Notes under the pieces: model-generated | What the model saw: the letters and a program-made list of their open reading frames with translations, nothing else | Databases searched by the model: none | What the model was told of the DNA's origin: nothing | NCBI RefSeq assembly: GCF_024438035.1 | Contig: NZ_JANFQF010000013.1 | Coordinates: 123,993-187,992, forward strand | Source: Rhodococcus tibetensis | GTDB lineage: Bacteria > Actinomycetota > Actinomycetes > Mycobacteriales > Mycobacteriaceae | DNA length: 64,000 bases | Direction of reading: 5' to 3' | Program-made: the position numbers and the translations under genes | Shown: in pieces, positions 8,557-17,697 of the stretch | How the letters are laid out: each line of letters starts with the position of its first letter | Numbering within the stretch: the stretch's first letter is position 1

Positions 8557-9114
8557 TCATCCTCTCGACAAGGGAAGCGTGTCCGCTGACGGACTGCGCT
8601 CCACTTCGCCGACTCCTGCGCCCATTGCGTAGGTCAGATGCCCGCCCAGCGTGCCGCCGGCGCCGACCGCGAGAAACCCGGCGACGCTCAGCGCGACGGC
8701 TCGCGCGTCGGTACCGCGGCGGCGGCGCATGAACGACGCAAGGAAGGCAGCGATCCCGACTGCGTTAGCGCCCGCGTGAATGAGGCCGACGCGGCGTTGC
8801 GTCACGTCGCGTTCGGCCCAATCCACCCACCCGGTCGTGAGTGTGGGCACCGCGGAGAGAAGGCCGAAACCGATCAACCGCCGCGCGGCGACGTGATCGC
8901 GCAGCACCGTATCCAGAATGAGGGACCCGGACCAGGCACCGATCGGGACTGTCACAAGCACAGGATGCAACGGATGGCCCAGCCACGAACCCCGCAGAAC
9001 TTCACGGACTTCGGTGCCGCGGAGCCTGGCAGTGATCCTGCGCTGTAGCAGCGCGCTCGCGTTGTCGAGAAAGCTTGCGGACTCCGTCTTGCGTAAAAGA
9101 CCGGGTACGTTCAT
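8557..9114 (-). CDS. DUF2231 integral membrane protein
   Basis: A 185-residue protein with four predicted hydrophobic segments and the DUF2231 signature GHPLHPVLVTVPIGAW near residue 46. The second half carries GLIHAGANAVGIAAFLAS and GGHLTYAMGAGV. The family (domain of unknown function) is often fused to or beside a Rieske ferredoxin and may bind haem through its histidines, but that is inference. The next gene downstream is the 51-residue membrane protein. Start choice is uncertain since no strong RBS is visible. Confidence 0.8.
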   Translation of the reverse strand: MNVPGLLRKTESASFLDNASALLQRRITARLRGTEVREVLRGSWLGHPLHPVLVTVPIGAWSGSLILDTVLRDHVAARRLIGFGLLSAVPTLTTGWVDWAERDVTQRRVGLIHAGANAVGIAAFLASFMRRRRGTDARAVALSVAGFLAVGAGGTLGGHLTYAMGAGVGEVERSPSADTLPLSRG

Positions 9115-9233
9115 TCGGCTCGAATACCCACGTCGGCGGGCGCGAAAACGCCGTCGACGCCGTGGGCATCTTGTCGCCGATTCCGGTCCGGCGTACCGTC
9201 GGACACAGATTCCACCAGGTGAGGTGAGTACCG

Positions 9234-9455
9234 ATGAAACTCAATCTCTTCGCCGCGTGGACAAGCTTCGCGCTCGTCCTGTTCGCGGTGGTCTGCATCG
9301 CCGGGTTCCTTGTCGCTGCCGGGTCCGGTGAGGGCGGCTGGGCAGTGATCGCCGGTTCGTTGTGCGTCGTCGCGCTCGCAGCAGCCATGGCGCTGTACGG
9401 CGGCACCGTGCGCCACGATCATCGGGTGCATCACGACACGCCACACCTCTTCTGA
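9234..9455 (+). CDS. Small two-TM hypothetical membrane protein
   Basis: A 73-residue protein with two transmembrane helices (about residues 6-30 and 36-57) joined by a short glycine-rich turn, and a histidine-rich C-terminal tail (RHDHRVHHDTPHLF). GGTGAGGTGAG upstream provides a plausible RBS. It is oriented opposite to both neighbours. I do not recognise a family with assigned function; the His-rich tail could bind metal, which is speculation. Confidence 0.65.
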   Translation: MKLNLFAAWTSFALVLFAVVCIAGFLVAAGSGEGGWAVIAGSLCVVALAAAMALYGGTVRHDHRVHHDTPHLF

Positions 9456-9469
9456 GCGACCGCGTTTCC

Positions 9470-10330
9470 TCACGACTCCGCGAGTCGCCGCTTCTCCGTG
9501 TCAATGTCGAAATCGGCTGGAGGCCATTCGAGACGAAGGCCTTCGAAAGCGTGGATCAGCAATTCGCTCACCGCAATTCTGCTGTACCACTTACGGTCAC
9601 ACGACACCACGTACCACGGCGCGTCGTCCGTCGAGGTCTTGTCGAGCATCGCCTGATACGCGTCTTGATACGCCGGCCACAACTTGCGCTCGGTGACATC
9701 GCCCGGGTTGTACTTCCAGTACTTGTCCGGGCGTTCCAGTCTCTCCTGCAGTCGCGACTTCTGTTCGTCCAGGGACACGAACATGGCAACCTTCACCAAA
9801 GTGGTGCCGGTGCCGACGAGTTCCCTCTCGAACTGATTGATCTCGTCATAGCGTCCGCACCACACGGATTCGGGGACCAGATCGTGTACGCGCACCACCA
9901 GGACATCCTCGTAATGGGATCGGTCGAAGACACCCAGCTGCCCGCCGCGGGGCAACGCCTTCGTGACCCGCCACAAGAAGTGGTGCCGCTTCTCCTCTTC
10001 GGTGGGCACCCCGAATGCCACGTGGTCTACGCCTTGCGGGTCGACGTGCCCGATGACGTGGCGGACCATTCCGCCCTTGCCTGCGGTATCCATGCCCTGG
10101 AGGACGAGGAGCACCGACCGATTGTCGCCGGACCGTCCGTTGGCGTGGAGTTTCTCCTGCAACGAGGAGAGGACGGCTCCCCGTTCGTGGAGGACACGCG
10201 TCCCTTCGGTCTTGCCGCCCACGAATCCGGGCGTGCCTCGACGGTCGAGATCGGCGATCTGCATGCCGGGACGGAACCGCAGCACTTTTGCGGCCGGTGT
10301 CTCCCAGAAGCCCGCTGTGTTGTCTGCCAT
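9470..10330 (-). CDS. Polyphosphate kinase 2 family (PPK2) phosphotransferase
   Basis: A 286-residue one-domain PPK2. Walker A is GMDTAGKGG (about residues 79-87), the lid/Walker B region is FDRSHYEDVLVVRVH (about 135-149), and the later RLQERLERPDKYWKYNPGD is typical of class I. The family transfers phosphate from polyphosphate to ADP/GDP or the reverse in the cytoplasm, linking phosphate storage to nucleotide charge. The RBS before 10330 is weak. It is followed at a distance by unrelated genes and preceded on the same strand by a DUF4873 gene, so cotranscription is possible but not evident. Confidence 0.9.
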   Translation of the reverse strand: MADNTAGFWETPAAKVLRFRPGMQIADLDRRGTPGFVGGKTEGTRVLHERGAVLSSLQEKLHANGRSGDNRSVLLVLQGMDTAGKGGMVRHVIGHVDPQGVDHVAFGVPTEEEKRHHFLWRVTKALPRGGQLGVFDRSHYEDVLVVRVHDLVPESVWCGRYDEINQFERELVGTGTTLVKVAMFVSLDEQKSRLQERLERPDKYWKYNPGDVTERKLWPAYQDAYQAMLDKTSTDDAPWYVVSCDRKWYSRIAVSELLIHAFEGLRLEWPPADFDIDTEKRRLAES

Positions 10331-10377
10331 TTACGAACAGTGCCACATTCAGGCTCCGCCGACGCATGAACCAGGGT

Positions 10378-10683
10378 TCACACCCTGCTGAACGGTGGCG
10401 GGGTGACCCCGTCGACGAGGTGGCTGCCCCACAGATCCACCCCTGTGATCTTGGCGGTGGCGGTACCTTCGGGGCCCGTGATGCGGAGCTCCGTGCCGGG
10501 CGAGAGGTCGGCGTCGTCGCCGAGGGCTTCCGTCAGCGTGCGTACACGGCCGTGCCAGACGTAGCGTCCACTGATGGGTTCGAAATTTCCTGCGAGCTGG
10601 ACCTGCACCGTCACGGCGGGCAGCTCACCCACCACGACTTCGGCCGGCCCGCGGTAACCCTCTTCTTCCTCGGAGTCGTTCAT
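10378..10683 (-). CDS. DUF4873 domain protein
   Basis: A 101-residue protein that is almost entirely one DUF4873 domain: GYRGPAEVVVGE, LAGNFEPISGRYVWHGRV and GTELRITGPEGTATAKITG. In actinobacteria the domain often forms the C-terminus of flavin monooxygenases or stands alone. No catalytic residue is known. It shares its strand with ppk2, 47 bp away, and lies downstream of the TetR gene with about 50 bp between. Function unknown. Confidence 0.75.
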   Translation of the reverse strand: MNDSEEEEGYRGPAEVVVGELPAVTVQVQLAGNFEPISGRYVWHGRVRTLTEALGDDADLSPGTELRITGPEGTATAKITGVDLWGSHLVDGVTPPPFSRV

Positions 10684-10732
10684 GACCCCGAGTTTACCTG
10701 TTACTTCTGGTTACACAATATTGAGTGAGCGT

Positions 10733-11482
10733 CTACTCGTCGGTCGTGGGAAGCAGCGGGTGCGGTGCCGCGTTGAATCGCGCGGGCGAACCGTTGAAGG
10801 CAGCGATGCCGGTGATGCCTCCCCAGGTCATCATCGTCAGGTAGTTGATCAAATCCTCCACCGACATCGATCGGTTCGAGATCCACCAGTGGGTAGCCAA
10901 CTGGACACCGCCGACGATGCCGTACGCCCACGGCACCGCGCCTCCGGAATCCATCTCCATCTGACGCAGTCGCTCGCCGAGCACCGTCGAGAGGACCTCG
11001 GCGATCATCCGTTCGGAATCGGCCACCGTGTCGCGGCCCGGCCCTGAACCGTTCGACATGATGTACAAATACACGTCGGGATCGGATGCGACCGTTTCCA
11101 CGTAGGCGGTGATCGTGGCGCGGGTGAGTTCGAAGTCGTCGAGATCTTCGCCGATGGCCTCGTAGATCCGGGGTGCCAGCGTGGTTTCCACGTAGCGGGC
11201 CATGGTGGCATTGGTGAGATCGCTCTTGTCGGCGAAATAGCGATACAGCACGGTCTTGGAGACGCCGATTTCCGAGGCGATCTCATCCATGCCGATGTCA
11301 CGTCCACGCAGGCGGATGGCGGCGATCGTTCCGTCGACGAGTTCCTCCCGGCGCGCGATCTTGTGCTCGCGCCAGCGGCGCTTACGCCCATCGGGCTTTG
11401 TCGCCTTCTCCAGCTTCGTCATCGACTCCGTCACCTGCTCGGCATCCTTCAGGTCGTCATTCGCCACTGAGCTTGTCCACAT
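10733..11482 (-). CDS. TetR-family regulator (Rv0472c-type)
   Basis: A TetR protein of about 249 residues. The N-terminal DNA-binding domain reads REELVDGTIAAIRLRGRDIG, then MDEIASEIGVSKTVLYRYF, and the ligand domain is rich in aromatics (GGVQLATHWWISNRSMS). A start at 11482 is chosen, but GTG 11467 and ATG 11422 are also in frame and no RBS decides. It diverges from a DUF445 gene that is followed by HTH, hbhA and DUF2516 genes, the same order as M. tuberculosis Rv0472c-Rv0476. It may therefore regulate that set; ligand unknown. Confidence 0.87.
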   Translation of the reverse strand: MWTSSVANDDLKDAEQVTESMTKLEKATKPDGRKRRWREHKIARREELVDGTIAAIRLRGRDIGMDEIASEIGVSKTVLYRYFADKSDLTNATMARYVETTLAPRIYEAIGEDLDDFELTRATITAYVETVASDPDVYLYIMSNGSGPGRDTVADSERMIAEVLSTVLGERLRQMEMDSGGAVPWAYGIVGGVQLATHWWISNRSMSVEDLINYLTMMTWGGITGIAAFNGSPARFNAAPHPLLPTTDE

Positions 11483-11602
11483 CCGTTTCGTGTCGCAATC
11501 CTCTCCCAGCTTAGTGCTCGGCTGTTGTCGGGCCGCACAAAGCCGTCTGTGCCCCTCGCGCGTCCGCCTCAGGTGAGCGCCGCGTCGTCGACCTTCGGCA
11601 CA

Positions 11603-12883
11603 ATGGCAACTGTGCAGCAATTGAGTCTTTCTGCTTTCGATGACGGCGAGAAGCGGCGCGACCTTCGCAAGATGAAGGCTGTGGCGACGGGTTTCCTCGT
11701 GTTCGCCACGCTGGTCTACCTCGTGTGCCGGTGGCAGGAATCGCGGGGCGCGGGGGAGTGGGTCGGCTATGTGCGGGCCGCGTCGGAGGCCGGAATGGTC
11801 GGTGCGCTGGCTGACTGGTTCGCCGTGACCGCGCTGTTTCGTCATCCACTCGGCCTGCCCATCCCGCACACGGCGATCATCAAACGGAAGAAGGATCAGC
11901 TAGGTGCCAGCCTGAGCAGTTTCGTGGGTCAGAACTTTCTGGCACCCGAAGTGGTGTCCGCCAAGGTCGAGGCGGCCCAGGTCCCGCTGCGGCTCGGTAC
12001 CTGGATGGCGCAGCCGAAACACGCCGAGCGCATTGCCGCCGAGACGGCGACCGTCCTGCGCGGACTCGTCGAGGTGCTGCGCGACGAGGACGTGCAGCAG
12101 ATCATCGACAGCACCATCGTGCGCAGGCTGGCGGAGCCGGAGTGGGGACCGCCCATCGGGCGAGTGCTCGGTGAACTACTCCGCGAGAATCGTCAGCTGC
12201 CCATCCTCGACCTGCTTGCCGAGCGCGCGCACCAGTGGGCCCTCGGCAGCCAGGAGACCATCGACCGCATCGTCACCCGCGACTCGCCGTCCTGGTCGCC
12301 CAAGTTCGTCGACCTGATGCTCGGTGAGAAGATCCACCGCGAGCTCGTCGAATTCACCTGGAAGGTGCGCTCGAACCCCGAACACGAGGTCCGCCAGGCG
12401 GCCAACCGCTTCCTCGTCGATTTCGCCGACGACCTGCAGAACGACCCCGTCACCATGGAGAAGGCCGAAAAGATCAAGGCCGAGATCATGGGCCGCGAAG
12501 AGGTCACCGGGCTGGCGGCCGCGACGTGGAAGGTGGCCAAGCGCCTCATCATGGAGTCCGTCGACGATCCCGGCAGCACACTGCGGACGAAGGTCGCCGA
12601 GAACGTCGTCCGCATCGGCGAACGACTGCGCGACGACGACGAGCTGAGAACCAAGGTCGACGGGTGGGTGATGGTGGGAACTCGATACGTCGTCGTCAAC
12701 TACACCGACGAGATCACCGGGGTCATCTCCGACACCGTCGAACGCTGGGATGCCGAGGAAGCGAGCAAGAAGATCGAACTGCAGGTGGGGCGGGACCTTC
12801 AGTTCATCCGGATCAACGGCACCGTGGTCGGTTCCATCGCCGGATTGTTGATCTACACGCTCTCCTCGTTGATGTTCGGCTGA
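11603..12883 (+). CDS. DUF445 family membrane-anchored protein (Rv0473-type)
   Basis: A 426-residue protein: an N-terminal hydrophobic helix (ATGFLVFATLVYLVCRW), the conserved EAGMVGALADWFAVTALFRHPLG that defines DUF445, a long charged helical middle, and a C-terminal membrane segment (GTVVGSIAGLLIYTLSSLMF). The family is widespread and uncharacterised; the topology suggests a large cytoplasmic or coiled domain between two anchors. The ATG at 11603 starts at the first typical residues, though no clear RBS is present. It heads the block with the HTH regulator and hbhA. Confidence 0.85.
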   Translation: MATVQQLSLSAFDDGEKRRDLRKMKAVATGFLVFATLVYLVCRWQESRGAGEWVGYVRAASEAGMVGALADWFAVTALFRHPLGLPIPHTAIIKRKKDQLGASLSSFVGQNFLAPEVVSAKVEAAQVPLRLGTWMAQPKHAERIAAETATVLRGLVEVLRDEDVQQIIDSTIVRRLAEPEWGPPIGRVLGELLRENRQLPILDLLAERAHQWALGSQETIDRIVTRDSPSWSPKFVDLMLGEKIHRELVEFTWKVRSNPEHEVRQAANRFLVDFADDLQNDPVTMEKAEKIKAEIMGREEVTGLAAATWKVAKRLIMESVDDPGSTLRTKVAENVVRIGERLRDDDELRTKVDGWVMVGTRYVVVNYTDEITGVISDTVERWDAEEASKKIELQVGRDLQFIRINGTVVGSIAGLLIYTLSSLMFG

Positions 12884-12916
12884 CTGCCGCGTCGGTGGCG
12901 TAGGCCGTACACCTAC

Positions 12917-12959
12917 TGCTAGCAGAGCGCTTGCAATTGCTAGCACCCTCTCTTACACT
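12917..12959 (+). promoter_or_regulatory. Promoter and paired TGCTAGCA operators of the HTH-hbhA operon
   Basis: TTGCAA (12931-12936), a 17-nt spacer and TACACT (12954-12959) form a sigma-70-type promoter. The 8-bp palindrome TGCTAGCA occurs at 12917-12924 and 12938-12945, centres 21 bp apart (two helical turns), one upstream of and one inside the spacer. This is a good layout for repression, possibly by the HTH protein encoded just downstream. Confidence 0.6.
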
Positions 12960-12988
12960 GGGTCTCGCCCAGCAATTCGGGAGGACTG

Positions 12989-13495
12989 ATGGCTAGCGAC
13001 GACCGCGATGCAGCCGGCGCAGGAGATGTGGCCGCTCGCGTAGTCAGCAACGCCGCACACGACATCGGTGGCTTCATTCGCGCACAACGCGAAGCCGCTC
13101 AGGTCTCGATGCGGCAATTGGCGCAACTCGCCGGTGTCAGCAATCCGTACCTGAGCCAGATCGAGCGCGGGTTGCGCAAGCCCTCGGCCGAGGTGCTTGC
13201 GCAGATAGCGAAGGGTCTCCGGGTGTCATCGGAGGTCCTGTACGTCCAGGCGGGCTACCTCGAGCAACGGCCCCACGGTCCCGTTCGTGACGCCCTGCTT
13301 GCGGATACGGCCATCACCGAGCGGCAGAAGCAAGTGCTGCTCGAAATCTACGAGTCGTTCTGTCGCGAGAACGACTCGGCAGAGTCGGCCGAATCCGGGA
13401 CGTCCGAGCTTCGGACACAAGAACAACAGCGTTCCGGATCCGAGACGCCGGAACTCGACCCCCCCATCGTTGAACAGGAGAAAGCCGATGACTGA
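12989..13495 (+). CDS. XRE-family helix-turn-helix regulator (Rv0474-type)
   Basis: A 168-residue protein. The HTH domain covers about residues 25-90: IGGFIRAQREAAQVSMRQLA, then GVSNPYLSQIERGLRKPSAEVLAQIAKGL. An acidic, low-complexity tail follows. The start has GGAGGA at proper spacing. Its stop overlaps the hbhA start by 8 bp (ATGACTGA), so translation is coupled. The paired palindromes in front of the gene suggest autoregulation and control of hbhA. Gene order matches Rv0474-Rv0475 of M. tuberculosis. Confidence 0.9.
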   Translation: MASDDRDAAGAGDVAARVVSNAAHDIGGFIRAQREAAQVSMRQLAQLAGVSNPYLSQIERGLRKPSAEVLAQIAKGLRVSSEVLYVQAGYLEQRPHGPVRDALLADTAITERQKQVLLEIYESFCRENDSAESAESGTSELRTQEQQRSGSETPELDPPIVEQEKADD

Positions 13496-14333
13496 CCAGA
13501 AGACCATCGACAATGTCAAGACTTCGCTGTACGCGGCCGTAGGTGCCGGTGACGTCGTGGTGCAGGCCGTGGCCGACGTGGTCGCCCAGGTCCGCTCCCG
13601 CGCCGAGTCCACCCAGGATGATGTCGAAGGGCGCGTCGGTGGCGCCCGCGAGCGCATCGCCGGTCTGCAGGAAGAGGTCACCGAGGGTGTGGAGACTCTT
13701 CGCGACCGCCTCGCCGGCCTGCCGTCCGAGCTGCCCGAGGAGCTCGCCGAGCTGCGCGAGAAGTTCACCGCCGACGAGCTGCGCAAGGTCGCCGAGGCGT
13801 ACCTGAAGGTTGCATCCGACCTCTACACCTCGCTCGCCGAGCGCGGCGAGGATGCCGTCGAGCGCATCCGCAAGCAGCCGGTCGTCGAGGAGGGCCTCGG
13901 CCGCGCCGAGTCGGCCTTCGGTGACGCAGTCGAGCTGACCGAGGAAGCTCTCGGCACCGTGGCACGCCAGACCCGCGCCGTGGGCGAGCAGGCAGCCAAG
14001 CTGGCCGGCCGCGCATCGCTCCGGATCTCCGACACCGCCGAGGGCGTCGGCGAAGCCATTGCCGACGCCGGTGACGAGGCTGCGCTTCGCGTTCTCGAGC
14101 TGGGCGACCAGGCAGAAGAAGCGTCGAAGGAGGCTGCCGATCGCGTGAACGCGACGGCTGCCGACGTCCAGGCTCGCGCAGACAAGGCCGCTCCGGCCAA
14201 GCATGCTGCTCCCGCCAAGAAGGCGACCCCGGCCCCCGCCAAGGCTGCGCCGGCCAAGGCCGCTGCAACTCCCGCCGCGCCCGCCAAGAAGGCGGCTCCG
14301 GCCAAGAAGGCAGCTCCGATCAAGAAGGCTTGA
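13488..14333 (+). CDS. hbhA: Heparin-binding haemagglutinin-like protein
   Basis: A 281-residue protein. The N-terminal half is a long amphipathic coiled coil (about residues 15-230) rich in Ala, Glu, Arg and Leu. The C-terminal ~60 residues are Lys/Ala/Pro repeats (PAKKATPAPAKAAPAKAA, ending APIKKA), the hallmark of HbhA. In mycobacteria this tail binds sulphated glycans and the protein also associates with the cell surface and lipid inclusions; in a soil rhodococcus an inclusion or envelope role is more likely. The ATG at 13488 overlaps the HTH gene. There is no signal peptide. Confidence 0.9.
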   Translation: MTDQKTIDNVKTSLYAAVGAGDVVVQAVADVVAQVRSRAESTQDDVEGRVGGARERIAGLQEEVTEGVETLRDRLAGLPSELPEELAELREKFTADELRKVAEAYLKVASDLYTSLAERGEDAVERIRKQPVVEEGLGRAESAFGDAVELTEEALGTVARQTRAVGEQAAKLAGRASLRISDTAEGVGEAIADAGDEAALRVLELGDQAEEASKEAADRVNATAADVQARADKAAPAKHAAPAKKATPAPAKAAPAKAAATPAAPAKKAAPAKKAAPIKKA

Positions 14334-14349
14334 TCTTTTCCCGCTGTCA

Positions 14350-14379
14350 CGGCCCCCGCACTTTTCGGTGTGGGGGCCG
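14350..14379 (+). terminator. Terminator after hbhA
   Basis: CGGCCCCCGCAC (14350-14361) pairs with GTGTGGGGGCCG (14368-14379) over 12 bp with one G.T pair and a 6-nt loop. It is followed by GTTTG and lies 17 bp after the hbhA stop, before DUF2516. Confidence 0.75.
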
Positions 14380-14408
14380 TTTGCGTGTGCACCTCGTAGT
14401 ATGAGCGT

Positions 14409-14702
14409 GTGATTCAAGTCGACGGCATCGTCTCGGTGATCTTGTTGGTGATACGCATCGTCGCCCTCGGCGGCGCGGCATTTGCTCTGATTCACGCTGC
14501 TCGCCAGCGCAAAGACGCCTTCACGGCCGTCGACAAGCTGAGCAAACCCATCTGGCTGAGCATTCTCGCGGTGGCGTTCCTCGTCCTTCTGCTGTTCCCG
14601 GCGGTGCAGTTGTTCGGCATCGTCGCGGTAGTGGCCGTCTGCGTCTATTTGGTGGATGTCCGGCCGCGCGTCGACGACGTGCAGCGCGGACCCCGCTGGT
14701 AG
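14409..14702 (+). CDS. DUF2516 small membrane protein (Rv0476-type)
   Basis: A 97-residue protein with three hydrophobic helices (about residues 6-27, 47-64 and 67-83) and a basic end, typical of DUF2516. The start is a GTG at 14409. It completes the Rv0472c-Rv0476-like block; in mycobacteria Rv0477 and deoC would come next, but here the following sequence is decayed, so this gene marks the end of conserved gene order. Function unknown. Confidence 0.8.
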   Translation: MIQVDGIVSVILLVIRIVALGGAAFALIHAARQRKDAFTAVDKLSKPIWLSILAVAFLVLLLFPAVQLFGIVAVVAVCVYLVDVRPRVDDVQRGPRW

Positions 14703-15170
14703 TCCCCACAGAGACGAGCACGCAGCACGACGCCGGATGCAACGAGATCGATGGGCAGCTCGCCCCGGGCTGGGTGCACGAGACCAGCGAGGACTTCTGC
14801 CCCGACTGCGCGAAGGAGGACACCGATCCGTGAACGCCGCCTTGTTCGATGAGTTCGGTGAGCCCGAGCTCGATGCGTATCCACCGCTGCCGGCAACGGA
14901 TCCACGACTCGCGGAGTTCTTCCGCACGCACAATGTCGTCCCGCCCGTAATGCTGGACCGCTGCATCGGCCGGACGGTGTGGTCGAAGACCTCGACCGAT
15001 CCGCAGACCTGCAACGGCGCCTACCGCACCCTGATCGGCGTCCGGGGGAGCCGTGCACCGAGTCACCGCGCGGCGGGACGGTGTGGATTCTGCGTCTGCG
15101 CGATGACGACGGCACCGAACACGACAGCCCGCGCTACACCAGCAGCCACCAAGTAGCGGTGCTCCGGTGA
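14690..15170 (+). pseudogene. Two small accessory ORFs, the first without a start, the second frameshifted
   Basis: Frame 2 from 14690 to 14833 reads a plausible C-terminus (CNEIDGQLAPGWVHETSEDF, then CPDCAKEDTDP) with a possible metal-binding Cys pair but no usable start codon. Its end carries AAGGAGGA, the RBS of a GTG ORF at 14830 (NAALFDEFGEPELDAYPPLP). Past the G5 run at about 15046 coding character moves to another frame (GTVWILRLRDDDGTEHDSPR) ending at 15170. So the second gene is about 113 residues with a likely 1-nt homopolymer indel. I do not recognise either family; they look plasmid- or phage-like. Confidence 0.45.
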
Positions 15171-15312
15171 GCGACAAGATGCCCCGATCGACGCACACCC
15201 CTGTGCCGCTGTGCACGTCAACGTGCGTATCCGATGAATCTGCTTACTAGGCTCCAGGTCGCGGGCGCACCGACCGCCTCGCGGCCCTTGACGAAAGGAC
15301 TCGGCCCCACTC

Positions 15313-16650
15313 TTGCCGGCCGGCGCACACCAGACTTCTCTGACACGCGGGGCGAACAGCCCGATCGACACGGCAACCACGACGGTCCAGGTGACCGGCG
15401 CCCGGCAGGGAACGGTCGATCTGTTCGTCTTCCAGCTCGGCGCCGATCTGAAGGTCCGGACGGACGCCGATCTGGTGTTCTTCAACAACGCCAGCACCCC
15501 CGAAGGTGCAGTCACCCTCACCGGTGGGCAGGTGACCTTGCACCTCGCGGCCGTGCCTGCCGCGGTCGACACCCTGGCTGTGGCCGTCGCACTCGATGAG
15601 AACGCGCCCGGCAGCCTTGCCCAGGTGCCGGGCCTGGCCGTGACTCTCACCAGGCGGGCAGTACTTCGGTCGAGATCCCGGCGGAAGGCCTGGCCACCGA
15701 GCGTTCCGCGGTGCTGCTCGAGGTGTATCGGCGCAACGGGTCCTGGAAGGTGCGTAACCGGTCGGCCGGGTGGAGTGGGGGACTCGATGCTCTGGTCACC
15801 GAGCACGGCGTGAGTGTCGACGAATCCCCCGCGCGGACACCCGCACCCGTACCCACGCCCGAACCCGCACGGAACGTTGCAGCACCATCCTCGGCGACCG
15901 TCGATGGGGGTGGTGTGCGGACGGTGCCCGGCGAAGCGAAGCTGTCGCTGGTCAAGCGGGAGAAGCTGAACCTGCAGAAGCGGGAGGTCGCGAAAGTCCT
16001 TCTGCGCAAGGGTGCCGCCAGCCCGGTAGGCCGGGTCGTCCTGGTCATGGACAACACCGGGTCGATGTCCAAGCGGTACCGGTCCGGTGAGGTCAAACGG
16101 ATCATCGAGCGGATGGTGCCGGTCGCGACCCAGCTCGATTCCGATGGGAACCTCGAGGCCTACGCCTATGCTCAGCGGTTCGTGAGGCTGCCCGACGTCA
16201 CCGTCGCCGACGCCGATACGTGGGTGAACACCTATGTCCACCTGCACGGCCGGCACGGCGGCGTCGATTTCGATGCGATCGGCGGAACCAACAACGAGAT
16301 CCCGATCATGGAAGAGATCATCGGCACCCTCGACAAAGGTGCCACGGCCCCGACATTGGTGCTGTTCTTCACCGACGGCGGCTTCCACGCGCGGGCGCAG
16401 ATCACCGCCCTGATGCGGACAGCCAGTGCGTTCCCGGCGTTCTGGCAGTTCATCGGAATCGGCAAGTCCAGCTTCGGTGTCCTCGAAAAACTCGACAACC
16501 TGACCGGCCGACTCGTCGACAACGCCGGGTTCTTCGCGGTCGAGAACGTCGACAAGCTCACCGACACAGCCCTGTACGAACTGCTCCTGAGTGAGTACCC
16601 GGACTGGCTACGCGCGGCCCGGCAGGCGCGCGTTCTCAGCTGGCCTGAAA
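15313..16650 (+). pseudogene. TerD-VWA (TerF-like) stress protein, frameshifted
   Basis: The first segment (TTG 15313 onward) is a TerD-type beta-sandwich: TVDLFVFQLGADLKVRTDAD and FFNNASTPEGAVTLTGG. Around 15655 coding shifts frame and resumes as STSVEIPAEGLATERSAVLL. A proline linker follows, then a von Willebrand A domain with a MIDAS motif (VLVMDNTGSMS) and later VLFFTDGGFH. Such proteins belong to the tellurite/stress (Ter) group and act in the cytoplasm, probably with calcium. No stop occurs at the expected C-terminus (WLRAARQARV) and the frame runs into the glycerate kinase remnant. A sequencing error could explain the first shift, but the neighbours are also broken. Confidence 0.7.
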
Positions 16651-16657
16651 GACCCGC

Positions 16658-17611
16658 CGGGACCCACAGTCGTCATCGCGCCCGACTCCTTCAAGGGAAG
16701 CCTGACTGCTGCCGAGGGCGCCGCAGCGATGGCCGAAGGTGTGCGAACAGCGCTCGGTCCGGACGCGATGATCATCGAGTGCCCTCTCGCTGACGGCGGC
16801 GAGGGCACGCTGGATGCACTGCTCGCCAACTGGCACGCCGTTCCTCGATTGCTCGATACGACCGATGCGGTGGGGCGGGCACGGACGGCTCGATACGGGT
16901 TTTCGAATGACGGAGTGGTCGGCATCATCGAAGCCGTCGAGGGGAACGGTCTCCCACAGGTGTCCGATATTCCCCTGCAGCCCATGCGCGCAGACAGCTA
17001 CGGTGCCGGTGTCATCGCGCATCGCGTCTGTCGATGATTCCCAGCTTCATCCGCGCGCCCGTCACGTGCGGTGGCGGGTCGCCACAGACGTCGACAACCC
17101 ATTGTGCGGATCATCCGGCGCTGCAGCGGTGTTCGGTCCGCAGATAGGGCGACACCACAGAACGTGGTCGATCTCGACGCCGGGCTGGAGCACCACCTTG
17201 CGCGGATCATCCGAGCCGAGACCGGTATCGACATCGACCAGCATCGAGGAGCGGGCGCTGCCGGTGGAATGCCGGCCTGTCTGGTGCCACTTCTGGGAGC
17301 CGAACTCACACCCAAAGCCCGGTTGGTCACGGACGTCGTCGGCCTGCGCGAAATCTGCGCTAGTGCAGACGTGGTTCTGACGGGCGAGGGTTCGTTCGAC
17401 TCGCAATCGCTGCGGGGGAAGGTCGTCCGCGGCATCCTCGACGTCACCCCACCGATCTGCCCGGTCGTCGTGATCGCGGGAACGGTTCAGCTGTCGGCTG
17501 CCGAAATCGCCTCATCTGGAGTCCTTTCGGCGTTCTCCATCGCCAAGGGTCCTTCGAGCCTCGCGGATGGTCGCGAACAGCGCCCACCTTGTTCGCGAGG
17601 TTTCGGCGTAG
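16658..17611 (+). pseudogene. Glycerate kinase (GlxK/GarK family) remnant
   Basis: The N-terminus (TVVIAPDSFKGSLTAAEGAA, LADGGEGTLDALLANW) is in frame 1. After VIAHRV the glycine-rich core with the usual GGSATTDGG and ALGARF segments is missing. Frame 2 then gives RVATDVDNPLCGSSGAAAVF, frame 1 resumes at ATPQNVVDLDAGLEHHLARI, and near 17565 another shift leads to VANSAHLVREVSA and a stop at 17609-17611. At least three frameshifts plus an internal deletion mean it is dead. An intact enzyme would phosphorylate glycerate with ATP. Confidence 0.8.
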
Positions 17612-17697
17612 GTCGGTGGTCTTCTCGGTGCCGCTCTGGGCGCTCGTGAGTGACTGCCGATCAGGGGACCGTCGCGTTCGGTGGATCCGCGCAGACA

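Noticed and set aside
14203..14330. Separate gene in the repetitive HbhA tail region
   Set aside because: The Arg/Pro-only frames are alternative readings of the Lys/Ala/Pro repeats of hbhA.
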